Below are positions 18,185 to 25,594 of a stretch of DNA of 57,130 bases, piece after piece. The stretch spans positions 1-57,130 of the forward strand of contig JBLHHI010000003.1 in NCBI GenBank assembly GCA_047614125.1. The letters are read 5' to 3'. The first letter of the stretch is position 1. Each line of letters starts with the position of its first letter. The position numbers and the translations under genes were made by a program. Under the pieces are notes generated by a model. The model was not told the DNA's origin and made no database searches. It saw only the letters and a program-made list of their open reading frames with translations. The DNA is from JBLHHI01 sp047614125. GTDB taxonomy: Bacteria; Bacteroidota; Bacteroidia; NS11-12g; UBA9320.

Positions 18185-18598
18185 TTAAAGAGCTCTCATC
18201 CGATTGCCTCGCTTGTTGTGTTCAACTTCGGCCAAACCCAAGTGTTCCATCAAAGGGGGTATGTACATTCCAAACCGACCTTTAAAACCATTCTTTAAAC
18301 CGTACCAACCTCCAATGGGATTATCTGCAGATCTACCCCAGTGCTCAACCGTATCGGGCTTGGTTTCTACCTTTTGATCCTTACTTCCCAATTCCATCCA
18401 ATCGCCATGGCTTTTAAGCATGGCATGAAGGTCGTTTAGGCAGCGAATGTCGTAGTGTAATACGGTTGTTTTAACCGTACAAACCAAGATGTCTTTTTTA
18501 TCCTTTTCATCTACGTGCATGGTGTACTCCGAACTTAGAGGCGGAGTTTTTAACGATAGTGGATGCTCTTTTGAACCTATTTTTTCTCTGTAATTCAT
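18185..18598 (-). CDS. Conserved-looking cytoplasmic protein, unknown function
   Basis: 137 residues without a signal peptide or membrane helix. It is polar and moderately charged, with a run of likely strands (EYTMHVDEKDKKDILVCTVK), a short helical stretch (LNDLHAMLKSHGDW) and a distinctive glycine- and aromatic-rich segment, HWGRSADNPIGGWYGLKNGF. I do not recognise the family. The start is ATG 18598, six bases downstream of the preceding SRPBCC-domain gene, so the two probably form a bicistronic unit. No catalytic motif could be picked out. Confidence 0.65.
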   Translation of the reverse strand: MNYREKIGSKEHPLSLKTPPLSSEYTMHVDEKDKKDILVCTVKTTVLHYDIRCLNDLHAMLKSHGDWMELGSKDQKVETKPDTVEHWGRSADNPIGGWYGLKNGFKGRFGMYIPPLMEHLGLAEVEHNKRGNRMRAL

Positions 18599-18604
18599 AT
18601 TGTT

Positions 18605-19096
18605 TTATTTGGATTCCGCTTCTTTTTTCAAGTCGGCAGTAAACTGTTCAAAGCTTTCATCGAACGATGGAATTTTATTTGCGAAAAGCGGAAACATAAA
18701 GCTTCCAATCTTTTCAGTCATGGTAAACAGAGTTGCGTCTCCTTTTTTCTCCAAGGTATATGTTCTCTTTCCCATGGCATCGCCCCAAACCAGTTTTTCG
18801 TTGTCAACCATCTCTTTCACCTTCAATTTAAAGGTACGCTCAGGATCTAAGGTACTTACAAGTTCTACTTTTTCGCCTACTTCGATGTTTCCTGAAAAAG
18901 AAACGATGGTCGAATTCCATCGTGCAATATCAGTTCCGTTGGTTAGCAAGCCCCATATAACCGAGGCGTCCGCATTAATGGTTTGAGTAATGGTAGTGGT
19001 GCGATTGAAGGTTTTCTTAACTGTTGTTGCAGTTCCGTTTTGAGCCATAACTGTGATGCTTGAAAGGAGGATACAAAGTGTGATGAAGTTTTTCAT
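18605..19096 (-). CDS. Exported SRPBCC (START-like) domain protein
   Basis: 163 residues. The helix-grip fold is suggested by TITQTINADASVIWGLLTN at the start of the domain, ARWNSTIVSFSGN, the strand series VELVSTLDPERTFKLKVKEM with KLVWGD, and the C-terminal amphipathic helix SFDESFEQFTADLKKEAESK. The family binds hydrophobic ligands in a central cavity. An N-terminal signal peptide (FITLCILLSSITVMAQ) is unusual for this mostly cytoplasmic family and suggests a periplasmic lipid- or ligand-binding role. ATG 19096 is preferred over 19120 because it gives the clean signal peptide. It is followed after six bases by the 137-residue gene. Confidence 0.82.
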   Translation of the reverse strand: MKNFITLCILLSSITVMAQNGTATTVKKTFNRTTTITQTINADASVIWGLLTNGTDIARWNSTIVSFSGNIEVGEKVELVSTLDPERTFKLKVKEMVDNEKLVWGDAMGKRTYTLEKKGDATLFTMTEKIGSFMFPLFANKIPSFDESFEQFTADLKKEAESK

Positions 19097-19157
19097 TATT
19101 ATAGAATTATAAAGTTTCAAAAAAACGAGTTATGCGCTACAACCCGCTTTACATATG

Positions 19158-19751
19158 TTAATTAATTAAAGTTTTAACCTGTTTGCCGGCTCGTATTCGA
19201 GAAAGACTAACGGGCGATATTTGCAACATAGAGGCAATGTCTTTTAGTGGAGCAACTTGAATAAATCGAGGAAATTGGTATTCAATGTATTTGTAATTTC
19301 GCGTGGCATCGTTGGCCAAGAGGTTGGTAAATACATCTATTAATGTGATGTGTTGGTGTTCGGTTAAATTGTTCCCAAACAAGGCCCAATTTTTTGAGGT
19401 ACCATAAAGATGGAGGAGATTTTGTCTTGAAATCATCATCACCTTTGTTTTTTCGTAAAACTGCAGCGAAAAAATGGATTTTTCTTGATGAACAAAACTC
19501 TTGTATTCGGTAATAAAAATATGTTCTGGCTTCATCCACAAAGTCTGTTCTTCGCCAAGATCATCGACGTAAAAACAACGAGTTATTGAACGTTCTGAAA
19601 AAAACAAGTAGTTGCAAACTCTCCCAGCTTCAGAGATGAGCGCCCCTGCTTCAAAATCTTGAAGTTCGAAAAGCGAAAGTCCAAGTTCAAGCTCTTCTAA
19701 GGTTAAATATGGATTGTGCTTTTGTAATTCGTTGGTTACCAGCGCATTCAT
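19158..19751 (-). CDS. Crp/Fnr-family transcriptional regulator
   Basis: 197 residues. The cyclic-nucleotide-binding jellyroll covers about residues 15-125 (FELQDFEAGALISEAGRVCN, LFFSERSITRCFYVD). The C-terminal winged helix ends in APLKDIASMLQISPVSLSRI, a helix-turn-helix recognition unit. The FNR cysteine cluster is absent, so it is not a classical oxygen sensor. It is divergent from the norC/norB-like pair, which suggests it controls that pair, perhaps in response to nitric oxide or redox state as DNR/NNR regulators do. ATG 19751 is chosen; the long upstream extension is not family-like. A seven-codon frame (19771-19748) ends with TGA overlapping this ATG. Confidence 0.83.
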   Translation of the reverse strand: MNALVTNELQKHNPYLTLEELELGLSLFELQDFEAGALISEAGRVCNYLFFSERSITRCFYVDDLGEEQTLWMKPEHIFITEYKSFVHQEKSIFSLQFYEKTKVMMISRQNLLHLYGTSKNWALFGNNLTEHQHITLIDVFTNLLANDATRNYKYIEYQFPRFIQVAPLKDIASMLQISPVSLSRIRAGKQVKTLIN

Positions 19752-20065
19752 TTGGAGACTTTTAAGCTCATGGTTGCAAATATTTTTTTTGCAAGTTAAT
19801 ATAATTGATTTGCCATTCGGTGATTCATATTTACTGGAATTCGACGATTGGCTGCATATTTCAATCGGGTTTTCAAAAATAATAAAATGAATGTGTTTGA
19901 GATTTTTGTTGGATGAAAGGGCTAACATGGCCTAAATTTCTTCAACTTAGGTTATTGGAGCGGATGGGAAATGCAAAGTTTAAATATCTCTGCTCTTCAA
20001 CTGACATCAATCATAAAAAACAATCCGACTTTCTTTCATATTTGCTCTCGAATTGATCCATACCT
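19752..20065. promoter_or_regulatory. Divergent control region between the Crp/Fnr gene and norC
   Basis: 314 bases without a larger gene. For norC there is a -7-like box CATATTTG (20037-20044), 21 bases before its ATG and without a TTG at -33, as expected for an activated promoter. On the minus strand AATATTTG (19784-19777) lies five bases before the ATG of a seven-codon frame coupled to the regulator. I searched for a TTGAT-N4-ATCAA Fnr/Dnr site and did not find a good one. Confidence 0.4.
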
Positions 20066-20515
20066 ATGGCAAAATCATTTTCATTTCTATATGAAAAACG
20101 AGTACTTCTCTTAACCATCGCTGCGGTTTTCACTTGCTTTTACAATGCATCCATTTATACCTCAAAGCCCGCCGTAAAAGCAAGCGTTTTGAGCACAGAA
20201 GCGCTTGCTGGTCAACTAATTTGGCAAGAAAGCAACTGCACGGCTTGTCATCAGTTTTATGGCTTGGGTGGATACCTGGGGCCCGACCTAACCAATGTTG
20301 CTTCTGCCCAGGGCAAAGGAGTACCCTACCTAAAAGCCTTCCTGAACAGCGGAATCAAAAGCATGCCAAAGTATAACTTCAATGAAAATGAAAAGGATCA
20401 ACTTGCAGAATTTTTGAAACATGTAGACCGTACAGGATTCTATCCCAACCCAGCATCAGAAACTATCTGGTTTGGATGGGTGAACCAAATTTATAAAGAA
20501 CCATCTGATGAATAA
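20066..20515 (+). CDS. Membrane-anchored cytochrome c, NorC-like
   Basis: 149 residues. A single N-terminal membrane anchor (RVLLLTIAAVFTCFYNASIY) is followed by a mono-haem c domain. The haem attachment site is CTACH (Cys58, Cys61, His62) with a GLGGYLGPDLTNV loop typical of NorC, and Met100 in KSMPKYNF is the likely sixth haem ligand. The domain would hand electrons to the NorB-like subunit encoded next, whose start overlaps by 8 bases (GATGAATAA region). The length matches NorC, but because the catalytic subunit is atypical the pair should be called NorC-like. Confidence 0.88.
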   Translation: MAKSFSFLYEKRVLLLTIAAVFTCFYNASIYTSKPAVKASVLSTEALAGQLIWQESNCTACHQFYGLGGYLGPDLTNVASAQGKGVPYLKAFLNSGIKSMPKYNFNENEKDQLAEFLKHVDRTGFYPNPASETIWFGWVNQIYKEPSDE

Positions 20516-21845
20516 AACCCGAGTTCCTGCTCTTTTCTTTCTTTTGGCACTAACGGCCTTGTTTATTGGTTTGTTTTTCGGCTTGATTATCGGCCACGAA
20601 TACGCTTCACCGGGCTTTCTTAAGGAGCTTCTTCCGTTTAATAGAATGCGCGAACTGCACGTTGCCTCCGTGGTTTCGTGGATTGTGTTGGCCGCCACGG
20701 GTGGTGTTTATTACTACATCCAAGAAGATGGTTGGCAAGCCTTGCACAATCCACGTTTAAGCAAGGTGCATTTTTGGCTGTTTCTGTTTACGGGCATCGC
20801 AATATTAGTTTCCATTGCTGTTGGCCCTATGGGCGGACGAGAATACCTCACCTTTTATCCGGCCTTGATGATTCCCATTATTTTTGGATGGATTCTTTTT
20901 GCATATAACTACTTTAAAACAGCGAAAACTGGGCAAAAGTGGCCGGTGTACAAATGGATGTGGGCAACCGGAAGCATATTTATGATCTATCATTTAACGG
21001 AATCTAATTTATGGGTGATACCCTATTTTAGAGAGCGCTTTATTTTGGATTTGACGGTGCAATGGAAGAGCTATGGGTCGTTCGTAGGATCTTGGAATAT
21101 GTTGATTTATGGCACGGCCATTTATTTGATGTCGCAAATTAAAAAAGACAGCAACATCGCTCGGAGCAAAACCGCATTTTTCTTCTATTTTCTGGGCTTT
21201 ACAAACTTGATTTTGGGCTGGGCACATCACCTTTACCCAGTTCCAGGAGCACCTTGGATTCGCGGTGTTGGGTATGCAATTAGCATGACCGAGTGGCTCG
21301 TTTTAGCTCAAATGATTTACGCTTGGGCCAAGGCGGTTAAGGAGGATGAAAAGAGAACACATGCCTTTTCATATAAGATGTTGATTGTTACCGATTTTTG
21401 GATCATCGGGAATGTCTTCATCGCCTTGCTCATTTCCATCCCCGCTATTAATCAATTTACCCATGGAACCCACATTACGGTAGCGCATTCTATGGGAACC
21501 ACCATTGGTATTAATTCCAGCATATTAATTGCTTCGATTTACTACGCAATAGGCCGTTGGACAACCATTGATTGGGGCAAGTACAACACGATTTTGATGT
21601 TTGGCAAAGGACTCTTTCACTTAGCCTTGCTTGGCTTTTTATCCTGCTTACTAATTTCAGGATATCACCGTGGACAATGGATGATGTCTGGAAGTACAAT
21701 TCCATTTTCGGATCATTTCGATTCACTGGCCTTGGTATACGACTTGTTCTATGTAGCTGGTTCTTTGCTCGTTGTGGCCATTGTGATGCTGGTTTGGCCG
21801 GCATATCGCATGCTTTGGAAGTTTGTTCGAAATAGTGAGGCGTAA
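20508..21845 (+). CDS. NorB-like haem-copper oxidase superfamily subunit, atypical metal site
   Basis: 445 residues and about twelve membrane helices, overlapping norC. Conserved parts match cNOR NorB: PFNRMRELHVASVV (His51, low-spin haem), the metal-site pair His240-His241 in LGWAHHLYPVP, Glu262, and THGTHITVAHSMG (His327, high-spin haem). Compared from memory with Pseudomonas NorB, the helix that should supply the third iron ligand (His207, Glu211, Glu215) reads YGSFVGSWN, and the second haem-b His (His349) is Met329. The 51-residue spacing to the His pair is kept, which supports the alignment. The protein is a noncanonical nitric oxide reductase or a related oxidase. No NorD or NorQ gene is nearby. 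Confidence 0.8.
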   Translation: MNKTRVPALFFLLALTALFIGLFFGLIIGHEYASPGFLKELLPFNRMRELHVASVVSWIVLAATGGVYYYIQEDGWQALHNPRLSKVHFWLFLFTGIAILVSIAVGPMGGREYLTFYPALMIPIIFGWILFAYNYFKTAKTGQKWPVYKWMWATGSIFMIYHLTESNLWVIPYFRERFILDLTVQWKSYGSFVGSWNMLIYGTAIYLMSQIKKDSNIARSKTAFFFYFLGFTNLILGWAHHLYPVPGAPWIRGVGYAISMTEWLVLAQMIYAWAKAVKEDEKRTHAFSYKMLIVTDFWIIGNVFIALLISIPAINQFTHGTHITVAHSMGTTIGINSSILIASIYYAIGRWTTIDWGKYNTILMFGKGLFHLALLGFLSCLLISGYHRGQWMMSGSTIPFSDHFDSLALVYDLFYVAGSLLVVAIVMLVWPAYRMLWKFVRNSEA

Positions 21846-22318
21846 TCGGGTACTCTTAATCCTGGCTTTTTACTAAACCTCTTTACACGTCTCACATCCC
21901 TTTTTAAGTTTGAAGGCAATCGTTTATTTATGCTTTCTGAATTTTCGTCATCCACATCTAGAACTCTGCTTCTAGAACATCGACTGAGAATTTTAATGCC
22001 ATTTTCCTCCCACAGAAAGAAAAGCCATATTTGACCTTTTTGAATGGGCAAACCACACGAAGCGCTGTACGCACTAGTTTGAACAATGAGTTTGCCGGAA
22101 GTTTGGTCTCCTAACAAGGTTTCTTGAATGTCAATTGTGAACGTTGTTGGATGGATTGAATCCAGTTCAGATATTATTCCAAAACCGATGTAACTGTAGG
22201 CGTTAAGCTCTTCTGCAGATATTTTCTTCGTAAACCGACAAGAGCATGCTTTTACGTCATTGAATGAAAGACCGAAAGCAATAGTTAATAGGAGTGAATG
22301 TATGGTTAAATAATTCAT
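21749..22318 (-). CDS. Secreted protein with TIMP/NTR-like domain, tail antisense to norB
   Basis: 189 residues. A signal peptide is followed by ACSCRF, the N-terminal CxC of the netrin/TIMP-like domain. The rest of the pattern is present: YSYIGFGIISELD, TFTIDIQETLLGD, SCGLPIQKGQIWLFFL and a C-terminal ILSRCSRSR. That domain is complete near residue 130. The remaining residues are basic and unlike the family, and the last 32 or so are read antisense to the end of norB (97-base overlap). I infer that the original stop was lost or the frame slipped. The start is ATG 22318. Secreted proteins of this type are common in Bacteroidota; the function is unknown. Confidence 0.7.
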   Translation of the reverse strand: MNYLTIHSLLLTIAFGLSFNDVKACSCRFTKKISAEELNAYSYIGFGIISELDSIHPTTFTIDIQETLLGDQTSGKLIVQTSAYSASCGLPIQKGQIWLFFLWEENGIKILSRCSRSRVLDVDDENSESINKRLPSNLKRDVRRVKRFSKKPGLRVPDYASLFRTNFQSMRYAGQTSITMATTSKEPAT

Positions 22319-22669
22319 CACACCTTTATTCCAAATGGTTGGTAAAGCGACTTTCAATACTGCGTACTTTTTTGGTTGGACTTTCTCAAATATACAACCG
22401 CACTAACTTTTTTAAATGGATGGATGTAGCTTCTGGCTATAGGTAATGGATTGCGAGCGCGAATTGATCAACACTGTGTACAGCTTTAACTACGCATCAC
22501 AAAACCCTTATGGTTGTTAACGTGCACATCATCTGCTTATTACAAATATTATGCACATTGGCACTATTAATGAATATAAAGATATGAAAGCCAAAGGTTG
22601 CTGTCTTTAGGTAGTAGTTTTATCCAGCAACCAGCAAGTAATTCATATTCATTCAATTAGGGTCCGAAG

Positions 22670-22689
22670 GGGCGACTGCGAAGTCGCCC
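22670..22689. terminator. GC-rich hairpin, possible bidirectional terminator
   Basis: Perfect 8-bp stem GGGCGACT / AGTCGCCC with loop GCGA, followed on the plus strand by TTTCTCGTTTT. It is far from any gene end, so a terminator role is only possible. Confidence 0.35.
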
Positions 22690-22813
22690 TTTCTCGTTTT
22701 AAGTTGACAATTCGCTCAGCTTCGCTGAAAGAATTGATCCAGACAAGTTTTACTTCGTCTGGGAAGCTGAAGTTGAAGTTGAAGATGAAAGAATTTTGCG
22801 TGCAGCGAAGAGC

Positions 22814-22884
22814 TCAGGGTGACCCTTCGTGGTGATTAAATGAATGCTATGAATAACCCCGTGCTTCAGCTCGTGGGAAAGTGG
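22814..22884. repeat. Direct repeat, copy 1 of a ~70-bp element
   Basis: Begins TCAGGGTGACC and contains TGATTAAATGAA and CCCCGTGCTTCAGCTCG. About 85% identical by eye to 23016-23084. Its 3' part can fold as a hairpin (CCCCG/CG-GG arms around GCT/AGC). Confidence 0.7.
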
Positions 22885-22984
22885 ATTTATAGCGCCACCC
22901 GCGCAGTCACGCTGAATTCAATTCAGCATCTTGTATATTTTAAAAGCAATTTGTAAGATCTTGGTTATCAATCGTAAAGACCCT

Positions 22985-23008
22985 GTCCCGAACCGAGTCC
23001 AGGATGAC
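22985..23008. repeat. REP-like palindrome, copy 1
   Basis: 24 bases GTCCCGAACC GAGTCCAGGATGAC, differing at three positions from the element at 25478-25501. Of the dispersed TCCTGAAC/GTTCAGGA hairpin type. Confidence 0.6.
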
Positions 23009-23015
23009 TTCAAGT

Positions 23016-23084
23016 TCAGGGTGACCTTTCATGATGATTAAATGAAAGCTATAAATTTCCCCGTGCTTCAGCTCGGGGAGTGGG
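23016..23084. repeat. Direct repeat, copy 2 of a ~70-bp element
   Basis: Second copy of the 22814 element, ending beside the PspC stop. Its 3' hairpin is perfect here: CCCCG-t-GCT-tc-AGC-t-CGGGG, and could serve as a terminator-like structure for the minus-strand operon, although no T-tract follows. Confidence 0.7.
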
Positions 23085-23086
23085 TA

Positions 23087-23320
23087 CTACATATCCCAAA
23101 CAGAAGGCTTATTCCGGCCCAAGCGATTGCGAACCTCCATCCAAAAAGCTAAGAACAAATAAATGAGAATGGATGAACCAAAGGTGATGAACGAAAGATA
23201 GATGAAGTATAAACGAATTCTCGAATCCGTCATACCTAGTTTTTCTCCTACATAGGCACTTACCCCAAAAAATCGCTGCTCAATAATGTACTTCCAAGTT
23301 TCTAATACTCGCTTTTTCAT
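23087..23320 (-). CDS. PspC domain-containing membrane protein
   Basis: 77 residues. After a basic N-terminus comes the PspC pattern RFFGVSAYVGEKLGMTDSRI, then RLYFIYLSFITFGSSILIYL with the single membrane helix, and the ending AFWMEVRNRLGRNK. In the phage-shock system PspC senses membrane stress; in Bacteroidota the isolated small form is widespread and its partners are not known. The start overlaps the stop of the DUF2851 gene by four bases (ATGA), so it is the last gene of that transcript. Length matches one-domain homologues. Confidence 0.92.
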   Translation of the reverse strand: MKKRVLETWKYIIEQRFFGVSAYVGEKLGMTDSRIRLYFIYLSFITFGSSILIYLFLAFWMEVRNRLGRNKPSVWDM

Positions 23321-24603
23321 ACCTCTTCCTGTTTGCGTAATAACCTATGTCCCAACGAACATTGCAAACATTTTTTCAAATTACAATAATTATTCTTTAA
23401 CTGCAAAATTCCTTGACTGTCAATAGCCGAAGATTGCGAAAATCCAACACCGTTCATCACCTTGGTAATAGCATTGATCTCTGGCGGCAGTGCCGACATG
23501 GCATCGAGCAAAGATTCAAGCTTCTCTCCATCGTCGTGTTGCTGGAAGTAGGCGTACTTTACTGGAACCACTGCGTTAATGATCAAAGAGAGCACTGTGG
23601 TTTCTCCTAGATGTTTGGCACTCGGTTTTTTAGCAGCTAATCCAAAGTTGAAATGACTGTTCCAATACTCCGAAACATCGGTGCTTAAAATGGCCTTGTA
23701 TTCTAAAAAGGACTCCGCTTCCAACACGCGTCGGAATAAATGATCGCTTTTGTGAATCATCATGGCCAGCTGAGCCAATCGAATGGTTGCAAAGTTTGCG
23801 GGCCGCAGTCGCAAGAACTTCCAGATGTGCGGTTGAAGAACCTCCAACTGATATTTGTTTTGTAAGAACGTGAACTCCTTTTTTAGTTTTTTCGAGTAGG
23901 CATCTTTTGGTTTTTGAATTAAGAAGCCCGATGCTCCAAATATCAACGCCTCCAGCTGATCGAGATTGTTACGATGTTTGAGTAATAAGTTGATAGGCAG
24001 CGCTTTAGAGAGCATTTCGAAAGGTAGCTTGTTAACCCGTAAGCCAAAGGTTGTGCAGAGTTCTTGGTAAAAGACTTCTGCCCAATCGCCGTTCGAGTCT
24101 TTTAAACTTTGAAGCACTCGAAGTGCCTTTCCTTCTAATCGTTCTACCGCCATTCGATGAACTACCATGGCTTTGAGCTCGGGATCTAATTTTGACACTA
24201 AACGCTCGCACGGTATGATGTGAGAATTGCTGATGAGCGACTCGTACCGATTTATAAGATTGGGTGAAATTCGATGGTGCAATTCAACGCACGGCAATAA
24301 GGATCCATCGCTTAAAAACACATCGCGATCGCACTCATAACACACATGTAAGATGGTTGAATTGTACGTTTCATCCAGATGGTGTTTGTGGGCATACCAA
24401 TCGCTGCTTTTGATGTGTATTTCAACATCGCCCACCCATGTTGTGTTCTCTATATGGATGTGTGCATGACTAAAATCTGGGCCTCCATCTTGGTGAAGTC
24501 TGCCGGTTTTAATAAGCTGAATGGATTGGTTTTTTGTGGTTTGTAAGTCGGAAATATTAAAAGACGTAGTAAGCCACACGTAGTGTAGAAAGGATTCGTT
24601 CAT
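23317..24603 (-). CDS. DUF2851 family protein
   Basis: 428 residues, soluble, no signal peptide. It opens with MNESFLHYVWLTTSFN and then GRLHQDGGPDFSHAHIHIEN, TTWVGDVEIHIKSSDWYAHK and TILHVCYECDRDVFLSDGS, the ordered blocks that identify DUF2851. The C-terminal part holds four cysteines in CNLKKCLQC and related positions that could bind metal. No function is established; the conserved His and Asp of the N-terminal half suggest an enzyme. The pairing with PspC is a recurrent arrangement in this phylum. A -7-like box TATATTCG lies about 25 bases upstream of the ATG. Confidence 0.9.
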   Translation of the reverse strand: MNESFLHYVWLTTSFNISDLQTTKNQSIQLIKTGRLHQDGGPDFSHAHIHIENTTWVGDVEIHIKSSDWYAHKHHLDETYNSTILHVCYECDRDVFLSDGSLLPCVELHHRISPNLINRYESLISNSHIIPCERLVSKLDPELKAMVVHRMAVERLEGKALRVLQSLKDSNGDWAEVFYQELCTTFGLRVNKLPFEMLSKALPINLLLKHRNNLDQLEALIFGASGFLIQKPKDAYSKKLKKEFTFLQNKYQLEVLQPHIWKFLRLRPANFATIRLAQLAMMIHKSDHLFRRVLEAESFLEYKAILSTDVSEYWNSHFNFGLAAKKPSAKHLGETTVLSLIINAVVPVKYAYFQQHDDGEKLESLLDAMSALPPEINAITKVMNGVGFSQSSAIDSQGILQLKNNYCNLKKCLQCSLGHRLLRKQEEV

Positions 24604-24656
24604 GGTAATTTTAAGTTGGTTTGGAAAACGAATATACGAAAATGGTTTTTTGTATC

Positions 24657-25454
24657 CTACAAATACACCGCCATTTGCTCTTGCAACTTTTTCGCTTCTT
24701 GTTTTGCTTTTTCGGCAAAATCAAGTCCATTTCCAGCGTAAATAATTCCACGCGAAGAATTGACAAGTAAGCCACAATTAGCGTTGCTTCCATTTTCGGC
24801 AACTTCGGTTAAACTTCCACCCTGACTTCCAACACCAGGAACCAATAAAAAGTGGTTTGGTAAAATTCGACGAATGTTTTGCAATGATTCGGCTTTCGTA
24901 GCACCCACTACAAACATCATATTATCTGGACTTCCCCAAGTGGCAGCTTTTTTAAGAACGGTTTCGTATAAAAAACCTTCTTCTGTTTTAACTTGCTGAA
25001 AATCAGAACTCCCAGAGTTTGAGGTGAGTCCCAATACAATAACAACCTTTCCGCTCTCCATGAACGGCTCCACCGAATCTCGGCCCATGTATGGACTAAC
25101 TGTAATGCTGTCGAAGTTCATGTTTTCTAAAAAAGCCTTGGCATACATTTTTCCGGTATTTCCAATATCACCACGCTTTGCATCAGCTATGGTAAAACAA
25201 TCGTCTGGAATCAATGCTAAGGTTTGCTCCATGGCCTTCCAACCATCGGCACCGTATTGCTCATAAAAGGCCGTGTTGATTTTATAACTTATGGCATACG
25301 CTGAAGTAGCTTCGATTATGGCGCGGTTAAACGCCACCAATCCTTTCATCGATTGATCGAAGTGGGCAGGAATCTTGCTCAAATCTGTATCCAAACCAAC
25401 GCATAGAAAGCTTTTTTTCGTTTGGATTTGGGCGATTAAATCTTGGACGTTCAT
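24657..25454 (-). CDS. pyrF: Orotidine 5'-phosphate decarboxylase, type 2
   Basis: Last step of UMP synthesis. 265 residues of the longer, type 2 family. The N-terminal FLCVGLDTDLSKIP carries the phosphate-region Asp, KINTAFYEQYGADGW follows, and the catalytic charged network is in TIADAKRGDIGNTG (Asp-Lys-Asp). The C-terminal LVPGVGSQGG and NSSRGIIYAG bind the phosphate group. The gene lies alone between DUF2851 and the patatin gene; no strong -7 box was seen. A REP-like hairpin (25478-25501) sits about 24 bases upstream of the start. Confidence 0.97.
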   Translation of the reverse strand: MNVQDLIAQIQTKKSFLCVGLDTDLSKIPAHFDQSMKGLVAFNRAIIEATSAYAISYKINTAFYEQYGADGWKAMEQTLALIPDDCFTIADAKRGDIGNTGKMYAKAFLENMNFDSITVSPYMGRDSVEPFMESGKVVIVLGLTSNSGSSDFQQVKTEEGFLYETVLKKAATWGSPDNMMFVVGATKAESLQNIRRILPNHFLLVPGVGSQGGSLTEVAENGSNANCGLLVNSSRGIIYAGNGLDFAEKAKQEAKKLQEQMAVYL

Positions 25455-25477
25455 TTATTTGGGTTAATGAGTTAACG

Positions 25478-25501
25478 GTCCTGAACCAAGTTCAGGATGA
25501 C
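25478..25501. repeat. REP-like palindrome, copy 2
   Basis: Perfect 8-bp stem TCCTGAAC (25479-25486) and GTTCAGGA (25490-25497) with a 3-base loop, followed by TGAC. Similar to 22985-23008. Just beyond it TTTATGG is repeated (25506-25519). Confidence 0.65.
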
Positions 25502-25594
25502 GGGTTTATGGTTTATGGTTTCGGGTTGAATGAATATTTTACGTATGCAAAAATACCATTATTCTTTTTGTTGGGAATACAAGCAGGAGCCAAC

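Larger units (their letters stand above)
22319..23086. other. Gene-free hairpin and repeat region
   Basis: 768 bases with no credible gene. It holds GGTTGCTG/CAGCAACC arms (22596-22603 and 22625-22632), a GGGCGACT/AGTCGCCC hairpin (22670-22689), CCAGAC/GTCTGG arms near 22739-22765, GCTGAATT/AATTCAGC around 22911, two 70-bp direct repeats and a REP-like palindrome. The density of palindromes suggests accumulated REP-type elements rather than a decayed gene. Confidence 0.7.

Noticed and set aside
19805..20040. Fnr/Dnr operator (TTGAT-N4-ATCAA) upstream of norC
   Set aside because: Only half-site matches; no symmetric site found.
20508..21845. cbb3-type cytochrome c oxidase subunit
   Set aside because: Conserved pattern and spacing match NorB better, and no CcoO or CcoP gene follows.
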